This document shows, piece after piece, positions 1-9,167 of a stretch of 59,060 nucleotides of DNA. This stretch comes from Paracoccaceae bacterium (GTDB taxonomy: Bacteria; Pseudomonadota; Alphaproteobacteria; Rhodobacterales; Rhodobacteraceae): contig JAGRMG010000130.1 in NCBI GenBank assembly GCA_020441385.1, positions 1 to 59,060 on the forward strand, given 5' to 3'. Every line of letters begins with the position of its first letter. The stretch's first letter is position 1. Under the pieces are notes generated by a model, which made no database searches, was not told the origin of the DNA, and was given only the letters and a program-made list of their open reading frames with translations. Made by a program: the position numbers and the translations under genes.

Positions 1-1131
1 CTGCGAGGGCAGGTTCTGCGAGGGCAGGGCGCGGATGGCCTCGATCATCGCGGCGGGGGAAAGCCCGTCGCGGGTTTCGTGCAGCATCCGCACCAGCCCG
101 AGTTCCTCGGCCCGGCTGGCGCGGATCCACTGTTCGAGACGCGGCGTCGTGCGCGGCACGATCACCGCCCGCTGATCGAAGGACAGAACCTCGCAGAACG
201 TGTTGTATCCGCCCATGCACACGACGCCGGCGGCGCCGGCATAAAGCGTTTCGATCTGGCTGTCGAAGCCGGTTGCCGTGACCCGCCCGCCCAGCGCCCC
301 GACCCGGGTTTCGAACAGCGCGCGGGTTTCACCCGACAGGAACGGGCCATAGACCAGGATCGCGCGCGGCGACAGCTGCGGATCCTGCTCGTAGGCGGAA
401 AGCACCAGGTTCACCAGTGTTTCGCCATCGCCCCCGCCGCCGGGCGTGACCAGGATATAGGGCTGCTCGGGCGGTGCGGCCGGCACATGCTGTTCGCGCC
501 GCAGATAGCCGGTAAAGTGGATTCGCGCCCTGGTGTCGGGGGTGAAATCCAGCCCCGCGGTCGGATCGTGGATCGACCGGCTGCCATAGACCCAGATCTC
601 GTCATAGTATTTCCCGGTGGCCGCGACTGCGCCCTTGCGCGCCCATTCGGCGGCCAGAACCTCGGGCTCGTCCAGGACATCGCGCAGCCCCAGCACGATC
701 CGGGTGCCGCCGATGCCGATCAGCCGGTCCAGTGTGGGCAGCAATTCGCCCCGGAACCCGGTCGGTTCCTTGTCCACGATCAGGACGTCGGGGCTGTACT
801 GCTCGACCGATGTCTTGATCAGTTCCGAGCGGAATTCGGTCACTTCCTCGATCCCCATGCCGGTGGTCTGCGACGCATAGGAGCCGTCGGCAAGCTTGGT
901 CACGCCCAGCAGACGGACGTGATCGACCCGTGGCGGAAAGGCAAACCGCCCGGCCACCGGCGATCCGGTGAGGATCAACGCGGAGGCGGCGGGATCGGCG
1001 CGCGTGATCGCCGCCGCCAGCGCGCGGGATCTGCGCAGATGGCCCAGCCCGAACGTGTCGTGACTGTAAAGCATCACGCGGGGCGCGCGCTTTCCGGTCC
1101 GGGGCAGGTTCTGGGAAGTTCTACCTTTCAT
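1..1131 (-). CDS. COG4671-type glycosyltransferase, 3' end beyond window
   Basis: Open from ATG at 1131 to the window edge with no stop, so 377 codons are visible and the C-terminus is missing. The N-terminus reads RVMLYSHDTFGLGHLRRSRA, the nucleotide-sugar transferase opening typical of the COG4671 predicted glycosyltransferases (GT-B fold, MurG-like). A glycine-rich segment (VTPGGGGDGE) and a later CMGGYNTFCE segment fit the donor-binding half of a GT-B enzyme. An AGGCGG Shine-Dalgarno lies just upstream of the ATG. It is divergent from the MscS channel with 182 bp between them. The acceptor cannot be told from sequence; a surface polysaccharide or glycolipid role is only inference. A long ORF on the opposite strand (79-1176) is a shadow. 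Confidence 0.8.
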   Translation of the reverse strand, partial: MKGRTSQNLPRTGKRAPRVMLYSHDTFGLGHLRRSRALAAAITRADPAASALILTGSPVAGRFAFPPRVDHVRLLGVTKLADGSYASQTTGMGIEEVTEFRSELIKTSVEQYSPDVLIVDKEPTGFRGELLPTLDRLIGIGGTRIVLGLRDVLDEPEVLAAEWARKGAVAATGKYYDEIWVYGSRSIHDPTAGLDFTPDTRARIHFTGYLRREQHVPAAPPEQPYILVTPGGGGDGETLVNLVLSAYEQDPQLSPRAILVYGPFLSGETRALFETRVGALGGRVTATGFDSQIETLYAGAAGVVCMGGYNTFCEVLSFDQRAVIVPRTTPRLEQWIRASRAEELGLVRMLHETRDGLSPAAMIEAIRALPSQNLPSQ

Positions 1132-1313
1132 GGTGCCGCCTGTAATCTCGGATCCGGGCCCGCTAGCCCCTACTAGTCAACGCGGCCACGTTTGAAAACA
1201 CGGTTTTTCGTTGCGCTGTTCCCGACTCCGCTGCGACGCCGCAAGGATTTGCGCCGCTGCGCGCAGTCCTGTAGCGTTCGCGTCACATCTCTTCGTCCAG
1301 GGCCGGTGCCGCG

Positions 1314-3671
1314 ATGCCACAAGACTTCCTGCGTTCCTTGGCCGTTGCGTTGATATTGGCGCTGTCGGCAATTGCGGCCCCCTCCGCGGCCCCGGCCCAG
1401 CAGGCCGCAGCGGCGGACAGCGCGACCGCCGCCGCGAACCCGGCGCCGGTCGATCTGGAGGCGCTTGTGCGCGAGGCCGCCAAGAGCGGCGTCGGCGTGG
1501 TCGTCATCGACCCGTCAGGCCGGATCGTTGCGCCTGGCGCACCCCAGAGCACCGCCGACGCGGCGAAGGCGGGGGATGGCGGCTCGATGATGCTGCATGC
1601 CCAGTCCGAGGTCGACAAGTTCCGCAACACGCTGCGCGAACGTCTCGCTGCGCTGCCCAATTCGATCAACGAGGTCGCGTTCATCCTGCGCGCGACCAGC
1701 CCCGACGGGCGCATCATGACCTATGTCGAGGTGGTCTTCTGGAGCCTGGTGCTGTTCTTCGCGGCGGGCTTTGTGGTGCGCTACTTCTACGGCCGGCATT
1801 TCGCCCTGGGCATCATGCGGGCGCATACGCTCGAGAATCCTCGTGGCTATCGCGAGAAGATGCCGCTTCTGGTGCTGCGTTTTTTCCTTGGCGTCGGCGG
1901 AGCGGTCCTGGGGATGCTGCTGGCCTATGTCACCGGCTACCTCATCTTCAGCCCGGCCGAAGACAAGTCGATCGAACTGACCATCGCGGCGGTCTATTCG
2001 ACGTTCTTCATCGCCTACACGCTGTCGAACCTGTGGCGGATGCTGCTGTCGCCCTACCTGCCGCAATACCGTATTCCGGTGCTGTCGGACCGCGATGCCA
2101 GACGGCTGTATCACTGGGCCTGGATCCTGGGGGCCTACAGCGTCGCCACCATCGTCTTCAGCACCTGGATCGCCGATTTCGGGCTGAACTACAACGTCTA
2201 TGCCATCCTCTATGGTGCGCTGTCGCTGCTGGGCGCGCTGGGCAATATCGCGATGATCCTGTTCAACGCGCGGGCCATTTCCAACGCCATCCGCGGCGGC
2301 AAGGCGGCCCAGCATGTCGCCTGGCTGACGCGGGTTCTGTCCTTTGCCTGGGCGCCGGTTCTGATCGGCTATGTCGTGTTCGGCTGGCTGGAACTTGCAT
2401 CCGATCTGGTGCTGGAACAGGAAGTTTCGGTGCCGCTGATCGCCGGCGCCTATGCGGTGTTCCTGTCGATCATCGTGGTCTATGGCGTCATCAACTATCT
2501 GATCGAGAGGTTCTTCGACCGCAGCCGCGAGGCTTCGCGCATCGAGACGGAACTGGCCGCCGCCGAGGCCGGCGACTCCGCCGGCGGCGGTGACGCGCCC
2601 GCGCCGCCTCCGGTCGTCGAGATCATGACCTACGAAGAACTCGCCCGCCGAATCGCCGGTGTCCTGGCCTTCGTCGCCGGGTCATACGCGATGCTGCGGG
2701 TGTGGGATCCCGAGAACGAGGTGCTGCCCAATTCCGTGGTGGGCGACCTGCTTGACGTGATCAGCATCCTGTTCATCGGCTACATCGTCTACAACCTGTT
2801 CCGCATCTGGATCGACAGCAAGATCGCCGAGGAAAGCGTCGATGCTGCCGAAGCGGGCCTGGGCGACGAAGGCGGCGCCACCACCGCCAGCCGGCTGGCG
2901 ACATTGCTGCCACTGTTTCGCGGCGCCATACTGGCCGTCGTGGTCGTATCCATCGGCCTGATCGCGCTGCTGGAACTGGGCATCAACGTCAGCCCGCTGT
3001 TTGCCGGCGCCGGTGTGGTCGGGCTGGCCATCGGGTTTGGCGCGCAGACGCTGGTGCGCGACATCTTCTCGGGCGCCTTCTTTCTGCTTGATGACGCGTT
3101 TCGCAAGGGGGAATACATCGACATCGGCGACGTGAAGGGCACGGTCGAGAAGATCTCGGTGCGCTCGTTCCAGCTGCGCCACCATCTTGGCGCGCTGAAC
3201 ACGATTCCCTTCGGCGAGATCAAGGTGCTGACCAATTATTCCCGCGACTGGGTGATCATGAAACTGCCGCTGCGCGTGACCTATGACACCGATGTCGAAA
3301 AGGTCCGCAAGCTGATCAAGAAGCTCGGCCAGGAACTGCTGGACGATCCGGTTATCGGCGACAACTTCATCCAGCCGCTGAAAAGCCAGGGCGTGATCGA
3401 GATGCAGGACAATGCCATGATCATCCGGGTCAAGTTCATGACCAAGCCGGGCGATCAATGGCTGGTGCGCAAGAAGGTATATGAGGAAATCCGTGCCCGT
3501 TTTGCCCGCGAGGGCATTCACTTCGCGCATCGCGAAGTCACCGTGCGTCTGGCCGACGGAAAGGCCGGGGATCTGAGCGAGGCGCAGCGCGAGGCGGTGG
3601 CGGGCGCCGCGCAGGGCGTTCTGGACGGCGATGAATTCGACGAACCGGGCCTGGCCGGGGATGAACGCTAG
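1314..3671 (+). CDS. Large MscS-family mechanosensitive ion channel
   Basis: 785 residues. An N-terminal Sec signal (about residues 1-30, ending APAQQ) is followed by a periplasmic stretch of about 110 residues and then roughly ten hydrophobic segments. The pore-lining MscS helix is clear at about 562-592 (FAGAGVVGLAIGFGAQTLVR followed by DIFSGAFFLL), followed by the beta domain (GEYIDIGDVKGTVEKISVR) and the cytoplasmic cage region. The length and extra membrane helices place it with the large MscS homologues (MscK/YbdG-like) rather than the 286-residue E. coli MscS. It should act as an inner-membrane tension-gated channel that releases solutes on hypo-osmotic shock. It stands alone, divergent from the glycosyltransferase. 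Confidence 0.9.
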   Translation: MPQDFLRSLAVALILALSAIAAPSAAPAQQAAAADSATAAANPAPVDLEALVREAAKSGVGVVVIDPSGRIVAPGAPQSTADAAKAGDGGSMMLHAQSEVDKFRNTLRERLAALPNSINEVAFILRATSPDGRIMTYVEVVFWSLVLFFAAGFVVRYFYGRHFALGIMRAHTLENPRGYREKMPLLVLRFFLGVGGAVLGMLLAYVTGYLIFSPAEDKSIELTIAAVYSTFFIAYTLSNLWRMLLSPYLPQYRIPVLSDRDARRLYHWAWILGAYSVATIVFSTWIADFGLNYNVYAILYGALSLLGALGNIAMILFNARAISNAIRGGKAAQHVAWLTRVLSFAWAPVLIGYVVFGWLELASDLVLEQEVSVPLIAGAYAVFLSIIVVYGVINYLIERFFDRSREASRIETELAAAEAGDSAGGGDAPAPPPVVEIMTYEELARRIAGVLAFVAGSYAMLRVWDPENEVLPNSVVGDLLDVISILFIGYIVYNLFRIWIDSKIAEESVDAAEAGLGDEGGATTASRLATLLPLFRGAILAVVVVSIGLIALLELGINVSPLFAGAGVVGLAIGFGAQTLVRDIFSGAFFLLDDAFRKGEYIDIGDVKGTVEKISVRSFQLRHHLGALNTIPFGEIKVLTNYSRDWVIMKLPLRVTYDTDVEKVRKLIKKLGQELLDDPVIGDNFIQPLKSQGVIEMQDNAMIIRVKFMTKPGDQWLVRKKVYEEIRARFAREGIHFAHREVTVRLADGKAGDLSEAQREAVAGAAQGVLDGDEFDEPGLAGDER

Positions 3672-3827
3672 GGCCGCCATGGCGACATTGCGGCGCGAAT
3701 ATCGCACGCGCGTCCGGCCGATTGCGCGATCTGCGCCGATAACAGGTTTTCACTTTGCGAAATGCAGGCTAGCTTCACGACCCAAAGCGGCCCGGGGCCC
3801 GCAACAGCAGGCATCGGAGATCTGAAC

Positions 3828-5378
3828 ATGCCGACACCAGAGAAAATCCGCGAAGGGCTGCATTATGTGCTGGACGGCGTGGCCGAGCCGATCACCCAAC
3901 CATCCGGCCCGCCCTATACCTTCACCTACCAGTTCGCCGATACTGTCCAGCCCTCGGACATGTCGATGGGATTTACCGGCTGGACCGCCCTGTTTCCCCG
4001 CGAAAAGGCCGCGGTCCGCGCCGCGATGGACTATGTCGAGACCTTTCTGAACGTGCGCTATGTCGAGGTCACGGACCAGCCCGACCCCGACATCAACATC
4101 GGCAAGGTGACGATCCCGGGCAGTTCGGTCGGCTTTGGCGGGTATGAGTACACCTATTTTTCCGACGGCACCCTGGGCAGCTACGACGGCTTTGCGGTCT
4201 ATGACAACACGATCAACATCGCGTCGGATCGCGGCGGTCTGATCCTGCACGAACTGGGCCATGCCCTTGGGCTGAAACACCCGTTCGAGGCCCATAGCGC
4301 GGGGGGAAGGACCAACGGGCCGCTGCCGGCCGAATTCGACAACAAGAAATACACGATCATGTCCTACACGGACAGTCCCGACACCGGCGGCGATCCGGGC
4401 GCGATGATGCTGCTTGATATCTACGCGTTGCAGGCGCGATGGGGCGCCAATGACGACAACATGGGAGGGGACGATACCTATACCGGGCCGCGCCAGGGCA
4501 CGGTTGATGTGGTGTGGGACACCGGCGGAACCGACACGTTCGATGCACGCGGCACCGCGACACCCGTGGTGCTCGACCTGACGGAGGGCGCGTTTTCCCG
4601 GTTCGGAACGCGCGATGACATGGCCATTGCCTACGGCACGGTGATCGAGAACGCCAATGGCGGCGACGGGCACGATGTACTGACAGGCAACGCAAGCGGA
4701 AACCGGCTGCTGGGCGGTGGCGGCAACGACACCCTGCGCGGCATGGACGGGGCCGACACGCTGAACGGCGGGGAGGGCGACGACCTGATCCAGGGCGGCG
4801 CGAGCGAGGCCGATCTGCGCGATGTCATCTATGCCGGCGCGGGCAACGATTCGGTCGATGGCGGTCATGGTAACGACCAGATCTATGGCCAGGGCGGCAA
4901 TGACACGCTGGCCGGCGGGTTCGGCGCCGACACGGTCGAAGGCCAGGACGGAAACGACGTGATAACCGGCTCGGCCTATGCCGATTTCGTGTTCGGCGGC
5001 GCGGGCGACGATTTCGTCAATGGCGGGTTCGGGCACGACCTGATCAACGGCGGCACCGGGGGCGACAAGTTCTTTCATGTCGGCGGCACGGCCGATGCGA
5101 TGCTGGGCCACGGGTCGGACTGGGTGCAGGACTACAATGCCGCCGAGGGCGACGTTCTGGTCTTTGGCGATTCCGCGGCCACGGCCGGCCAGTTCCAGGT
5201 CAACACCACCCACACCGCCAACCGCGAGACCGGCGAACGCTCGGGCGATGACGATGTGCAGGAGGCTTTCGTGATCTACCGTCCCACGGGCCAGATCCTC
5301 TGGGCGCTGGTGGATGGGGGAGGGCAGGACAGCATCAACCTCCAGATCGGGGCCGAGGTGTTCGACCTGCTGGGCTGA
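3828..5378 (+). CDS. M10 (serralysin-like) RTX zinc metalloprotease
   Basis: About 516 residues from ATG 3828, which has GGAGA 7 nt upstream; the same frame is open back to 3762, so 22 more residues are possible. The zinc site is HELGHALGLKHP (HExxHxxGxxH) and the Met-turn is YTIMSYTD, both diagnostic of family M10B. After the catalytic domain come GGxGxD nonapeptide calcium-binding repeats (about 4650-5060), then a 95-residue C-terminal module. There is no Sec signal, as expected for type I secretion by an ABC exporter; none is encoded in this window. The final module is almost identical to those of the RTX proteins at 55452-58649 and 58834-59060. Predicted secreted protease; substrate unknown. 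Confidence 0.9.
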   Translation: MPTPEKIREGLHYVLDGVAEPITQPSGPPYTFTYQFADTVQPSDMSMGFTGWTALFPREKAAVRAAMDYVETFLNVRYVEVTDQPDPDINIGKVTIPGSSVGFGGYEYTYFSDGTLGSYDGFAVYDNTINIASDRGGLILHELGHALGLKHPFEAHSAGGRTNGPLPAEFDNKKYTIMSYTDSPDTGGDPGAMMLLDIYALQARWGANDDNMGGDDTYTGPRQGTVDVVWDTGGTDTFDARGTATPVVLDLTEGAFSRFGTRDDMAIAYGTVIENANGGDGHDVLTGNASGNRLLGGGGNDTLRGMDGADTLNGGEGDDLIQGGASEADLRDVIYAGAGNDSVDGGHGNDQIYGQGGNDTLAGGFGADTVEGQDGNDVITGSAYADFVFGGAGDDFVNGGFGHDLINGGTGGDKFFHVGGTADAMLGHGSDWVQDYNAAEGDVLVFGDSAATAGQFQVNTTHTANRETGERSGDDDVQEAFVIYRPTGQILWALVDGGGQDSINLQIGAEVFDLLG

Positions 5379-5599
5379 ACCGCTGCGCCTGCCTGACGGA
5401 TGCAGGCCCTGCCATGGCGCTCACGATCCGCGCCAGCGGTTGCACCCGGGCCCGCGCGGCTTTCCCCCGACACGCCTGGCCGAACGTGCCGCCTGAAACC
5501 GCGCGCACCCTTTCCCGTCACGGCGGAACCGGATAAGCCGGTGTGACGAGATCTTGAGAAGGCCCCCTCCGTGCCGACCCCCCAGACCCGGACGCAGAC

Positions 5600-7144
5600 A
5601 TGAAGCCGATCCGCCTGATGTCGGGTTTCCTGACGGTCGGCGTCTGGACCCTGGCCAGCCGCGTGCTGGGGTTCGTGCGCGACGCGATGATACTGGCCTA
5701 TCTCGGCACCGGCCCGCTTTACGAGGCCTATGTCGTCGCCTTCCGCCTGCCCAACATGTTCCGCCGCTTCTTTGCCGAAGGCGCGTTCAACATGGCCTTC
5801 GTCCCCATGTTCTCGAAGAAACTGCAAAGGGGCGAGGGCGCGCGCGAATTCGCGCAAGAGGCCTTTGCCGGCCTTGCCAGCGCGCTGATCGTGCTGACGC
5901 TTCTGGCGCAGGCGGCGATGCCCTGGCTGATCCTCGGTCTGGCCAGCGGTTTCGCCGGTCAGCCGCAGTTTCCGCTCACCGTCGAATTCGGCCGCATCGC
6001 CTTTCCCTATGTGCTGTTCATCTCGCTGGCCGCCCTGCTGTCGGGCGTGCTGAACGCGACCGGCCGCTTTGCCGCCGCCGCTGCGGCGCCGGTGCTGCTG
6101 AACGCGATGGTGATCGCCGCGATGGCCGCCGCGGCGGCCCTGGGCGGCGATGTCGCCCGCGCCCTGATCTGGACCATACCGGCGGCCGGGGTGGCGCAAC
6201 TGGCACTGGTCTGGATCGCCGCCTCGCGCGCCGGCTTCGCGCTGCGGCCGGCCCGCCCGCGCCTGTCGCCCGATATCAGAAGGCTGGTCAGGATCGCCGT
6301 CCCCGCCGCCCTGGCCGGGGGCGTCATGCAGGTCAACCTGCTGGTCGGCCAGCAGGTCGCCAGCTTTTTCGAGCGTGCGGTGGGATGGCTCTACGCCGCC
6401 GACCGCCTCTATCAACTGCCGCTGGGCATCGTCGGCATCGCCATCGGCGTGGTGCTGCTGCCCGACCTGTCGCGGCGGCTCGCGGCGCTGGACGATGCCG
6501 GCGGCCGCGCCGCGCTTTCGCGTGCCGCCGAGGTGGCGCTGGCTCTGACCGTGCCGGCGGCGGTGGCGCTGGTGGTGATCCCGCTGCCGCTGGTCTCGGT
6601 GCTGTTCCAGCGCGGCGCCGCAACCGCCGCGGACAGCGCCGCCATCGCCCAGGCGGTGGCGATCTACGGGCTGGGCCTGCCCGCCTTCGTGCTTCAGAAG
6701 ATCCTGCAACCGCTGTTCTTCGCCCGCGAAGACACCCGCACACCGTTTCGCTACGCCGTGGCGGCCATGTTGGTGAACGCCGCCGCCGCCGTCGGCCTGG
6801 CGCCGCTGCTGGGCTGGATCGCCCCGGCCATCGCCACGACGGCGGCGGGCTGGTTCATGGTGGCCCTGCTGATCCGCGGCGCCCGGCCGATGGGCGAGGT
6901 CGCCCGGTTCGACCCCCGGTTCCGGGCCCGCATCTGGCGGATCTGCGCCGCCGCCTCGGCGATGGGCGCGGCGCTCTGGCTGGCCGCGGCGGCGCTTGGC
7001 GGCTGGCTCGATGCGCCGGGCTGGCGCTATCTCGGGCTGACGCTGCTGGTGGTGCTTGGCATGGCGGTCTATTTCGCCGCAGGCCAGGCGATCGGGGCGT
7101 TCCGGCTCTCGGAATTCCGCACCGCATTGCGCCGGCGCGGATAG
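5600..7144 (+). CDS. murJ: MurJ, lipid II flippase
   Basis: 514 residues, the usual MurJ/MVF length, with about 14 hydrophobic segments. The N-terminus is typical: TLASRVLGFVRDAMILAYLG, then FRLPNMFRRFFAEGAFNMAF, carrying the conserved cavity arginines. It belongs to the MOP superfamily and moves lipid II across the inner membrane for peptidoglycan synthesis. A 221-bp gap separates it from the protease upstream; I see no operon partner. It converges on the rhomboid gene 72 bp downstream. Confidence 0.95.
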   Translation: MKPIRLMSGFLTVGVWTLASRVLGFVRDAMILAYLGTGPLYEAYVVAFRLPNMFRRFFAEGAFNMAFVPMFSKKLQRGEGAREFAQEAFAGLASALIVLTLLAQAAMPWLILGLASGFAGQPQFPLTVEFGRIAFPYVLFISLAALLSGVLNATGRFAAAAAAPVLLNAMVIAAMAAAAALGGDVARALIWTIPAAGVAQLALVWIAASRAGFALRPARPRLSPDIRRLVRIAVPAALAGGVMQVNLLVGQQVASFFERAVGWLYAADRLYQLPLGIVGIAIGVVLLPDLSRRLAALDDAGGRAALSRAAEVALALTVPAAVALVVIPLPLVSVLFQRGAATAADSAAIAQAVAIYGLGLPAFVLQKILQPLFFAREDTRTPFRYAVAAMLVNAAAAVGLAPLLGWIAPAIATTAAGWFMVALLIRGARPMGEVARFDPRFRARIWRICAAASAMGAALWLAAAALGGWLDAPGWRYLGLTLLVVLGMAVYFAAGQAIGAFRLSEFRTALRRRG

Positions 7145-7216
7145 CGGGCGGATCGGTCGACGTGTCCTCACGCTCGCCAAAGGGCCGCGCCCTGCCGGCG
7201 AACCGCGGACGCGGCC

Positions 7217-7903
7217 TCAGTCGTGCCGTATGCGCCCGCGGATCCGCGCCCAGCCGCCCGGCGCCACGACGAACGACATGGCAAATCCGGTGGCGAACCC
7301 GCCCAGATCGGCCACCCAGTCGCGGCTGCCTCCGAACAGCAGCCCGAACAGCAGCTGAAACCCCATCAGGAACGCGATCAGAACGAACGCCCGGGACTGG
7401 TTCGCGCCCACCCGCGCCAGCGAGTTCATCAGCAGAAAGGTGAACCCGCCGATCAGCCCGTAGACCGCCGGGAACCCCCCGATCAGCGGTATCGGATCGT
7501 TCAGCAACAGCGCATAGGCCAGCGCCCCGCCGATGCCCGATACCACGAACATCGCCAGCATCGCGACCGCCCCGAACACCTCGGCCACCATCTTGCCCAT
7601 GGCCAGCAGGAAGATGCCCACGAACAGCGCATGCGTGAACGAGGCATGAACGAAGGGATAGCTCACCATCCGGATCAGGTGTTCGCCCGGCCAGCGCCCG
7701 TTCTGCCACATCCAGTCGAAGATATCGCCGGAAAATGCATAGGTCTGGATCGCCGCCAGCCGCCAGCCCACCGCCTCCGGCCCGCCGATCATGCCGCGCG
7801 CGCCCAGATCGAAGGCCAGCTCGATGCCCATGATCGCCAGGAACAGCGCCACGACCACCGGCGGCAGGGGGTTGACGGCGGCTGCCGGGGGCTGGCTGCT
7901 CAT
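7217..7903 (-). CDS. Rhomboid-fold membrane protein, predicted inactive (pseudoprotease)
   Basis: 228 residues, six predicted membrane segments, AGGAGA Shine-Dalgarno before ATG 7903. The fold is recognisable: a long L1-loop region, a VHASFTHALF segment where active rhomboids have HxxxxHxxxN, and a TM4 segment IGGFPAVYGLIGGF aligning with the GxSGxxxGL motif. The catalytic serine position is Phe (about residue 144; the codon is TTC). In TM6 the catalytic histidine position is Asp (about 199, ADLGGF where HLGGF is usual). Both members of the Ser-His dyad are therefore missing, so I call it a rhomboid-like protein without protease activity, comparable in principle to iRhom/Derlin proteins. A chaperone or binding role is inference. 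Confidence 0.85.
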   Translation of the reverse strand: MSSQPPAAAVNPLPPVVVALFLAIMGIELAFDLGARGMIGGPEAVGWRLAAIQTYAFSGDIFDWMWQNGRWPGEHLIRMVSYPFVHASFTHALFVGIFLLAMGKMVAEVFGAVAMLAMFVVSGIGGALAYALLLNDPIPLIGGFPAVYGLIGGFTFLLMNSLARVGANQSRAFVLIAFLMGFQLLFGLLFGGSRDWVADLGGFATGFAMSFVVAPGGWARIRGRIRHD

Positions 7904-8006
7904 GGCTCGGGTTCTCCTGGGCGCTTCTCATGCGGGCCCTGTTGACGATGTCCGGCCCCATGGGTAAGCGAACGGGGCCGAATTTTCCAGACGGGAGTTG
8001 CCCCAC

Positions 8007-9038
8007 ATGTCCGATCCCAAGTTCACGCCGCGGGTGTTCTCAGGCATCCAGCCGTCGGGCAACCTGCACCTGGGCAACTACCTCGGCGCGCTCAAGCGTT
8101 TCGTCGACATGCAGGACCAAGGCGCTTTCGAGACCGTCTACTGCATGGTCGATCTGCATGCCATCACCGTCTGGCAGGAACCGCGCGATCTGCGCCATGC
8201 CACCCGCGAACTGTGCGCCGGGTTCATCGCCGCCGGCATCGACCCGGAAAGATCCATCCTCATCAACCAGTCCCAGGTGCCCGAACACGCCCAGCTGGCC
8301 TGGGTGTTCAACTGCGTCGCCCGCATGGGCTGGATGGGGCGGATGACCCAGTGGAAGGAAAAGTCCGGCAGGAACGCCGAAGCCGCCAGCCTCGGCCTGT
8401 TCGCCTACCCGTCGCTGATGGCCGCCGACATCCTGGTCTATCACGCCACCCATGTGCCGGTGGGCGAGGATCAGAAACAGCACCTCGAACTGACCCGCGA
8501 CATCGCCGCCAAGTTCAACCACGACTACGGCGTCGATTTCTTCCCCCTCACCGAACCGGTGATCGAGGGCGCCGCGACCCGGGTCATGTCGCTGCGCGAC
8601 GGCTCCAGAAAAATGTCCAAATCCGACCCCTCCGACCAGAGCCGGATCAACATGAGCGACGATGCCGACACCATCGCCCGCAAGATTCGCCGCGCCAGGA
8701 CCGATTCCGAACCTCTGCCGTCCGAGGCCCGGGGCCTGGAACACCGCCCCGAGGCGCGCAACCTCGTCAACATCTACGCCGCGCTCGCCGATCGGCCGGT
8801 CGATCGGGTGCTGGCCGAATTCGGCGGCCGCCCGTTCTCCGAATTCAAGCCGCAGCTGGCCGACCTGGCGGTGGCGCGCCTGGCCCCGATCTCGGCCGAG
8901 ATGGCCCGGCTGATGGACAACGAGGACGAGATCGACCGCATCCTGTCGCGCGGCGCCGCCCGCGCCCGCGAGATCACCGCCCCGGTGCTGCGCGCCACCT
9001 ACGACATAATAGGCATGGTCGGGCCGAAACGGATCTGA
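8007..9038 (+). CDS. trpS: Tryptophanyl-tRNA synthetase
   Basis: 343 residues. The class I signatures are present: the HIGH-like motif in [11 protein letters not shown] and the KMSKS loop as [10 protein letters not shown]. The WTVxQ-type region reads [13 protein letters not shown]. It charges tRNA(Trp) with tryptophan in the cytoplasm. ATG 8007 is preferred because GGGAG sits 9 nt upstream; an in-frame TTG at 7998 is less likely. It is monocistronic by appearance, followed by the 23-nt repeated element and two strong hairpins before the convergent hydrolase. Confidence 0.96.
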   Translation: MSDPKFTPRVFSGIQPSGNLHLGNYLGALKRFVDMQDQGAFETVYCMVDLHAITVWQEPRDLRHATRELCAGFIAAGIDPERSILINQSQVPEHAQLAWVFNCVARMGWMGRMTQWKEKSGRNAEAASLGLFAYPSLMAADILVYHATHVPVGEDQKQHLELTRDIAAKFNHDYGVDFFPLTEPVIEGAATRVMSLRDGSRKMSKSDPSDQSRINMSDDADTIARKIRRARTDSEPLPSEARGLEHRPEARNLVNIYAALADRPVDRVLAEFGGRPFSEFKPQLADLAVARLAPISAEMARLMDNEDEIDRILSRGAARAREITAPVLRATYDIIGMVGPKRI

Positions 9039-9069
9039 CGCATCCGCGGCCCCGTTGCCCGAACCCTGG

Positions 9070-9092
9070 CTTCTTTCTGGTTGCAAATACTC
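9070..9092 (+). repeat. 23-nt 3'-end element, copy 1 of 3
   Basis: CTTCTTTCTGGT, three variable bases (TGC), then AAATACTC. It lies about 30 bp after the trpS stop and on the same strand. Other copies are at 32469-32491 (minus strand) and 39357-39379 (plus strand), each 3' of a gene on its own strand. Confidence 0.75.
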
Positions 9093-9100
9093 CGGGGGGT

Positions 9101-9148
9101 CCGGGGGGCAGCGCCCCCCGGCCGGTCGGATCGCGCCAGCGATCCGAC
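9101..9148 (+). terminator. Tandem hairpins between convergent trpS and hydrolase
   Basis: Two perfect inverted repeats: CCGGGGGGC at 9101-9109 pairing with 9113-9121 (3-nt loop), and GTCGGATCGC at 9125-9134 pairing with 9139-9148 (4-nt loop). There is no long T run, but the position between two convergent genes and the symmetry fit a bidirectional terminator. Confidence 0.6.
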
Positions 9149-9167
9149 GCGGGGCGGCACGATCGCG

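Noticed and set aside
79-1176. 365-codon ORF on the plus strand
   Set aside because: It is antisense to the glycosyltransferase, whose frame has clear family motifs; high-GC shadow ORF.
3750-5213. 487-codon minus-strand ORF over the M10 protease
   Set aside because: Shadow of the RTX repeats; the VVAGxx-type periodicity is the reverse reading of GGxGxD codons.
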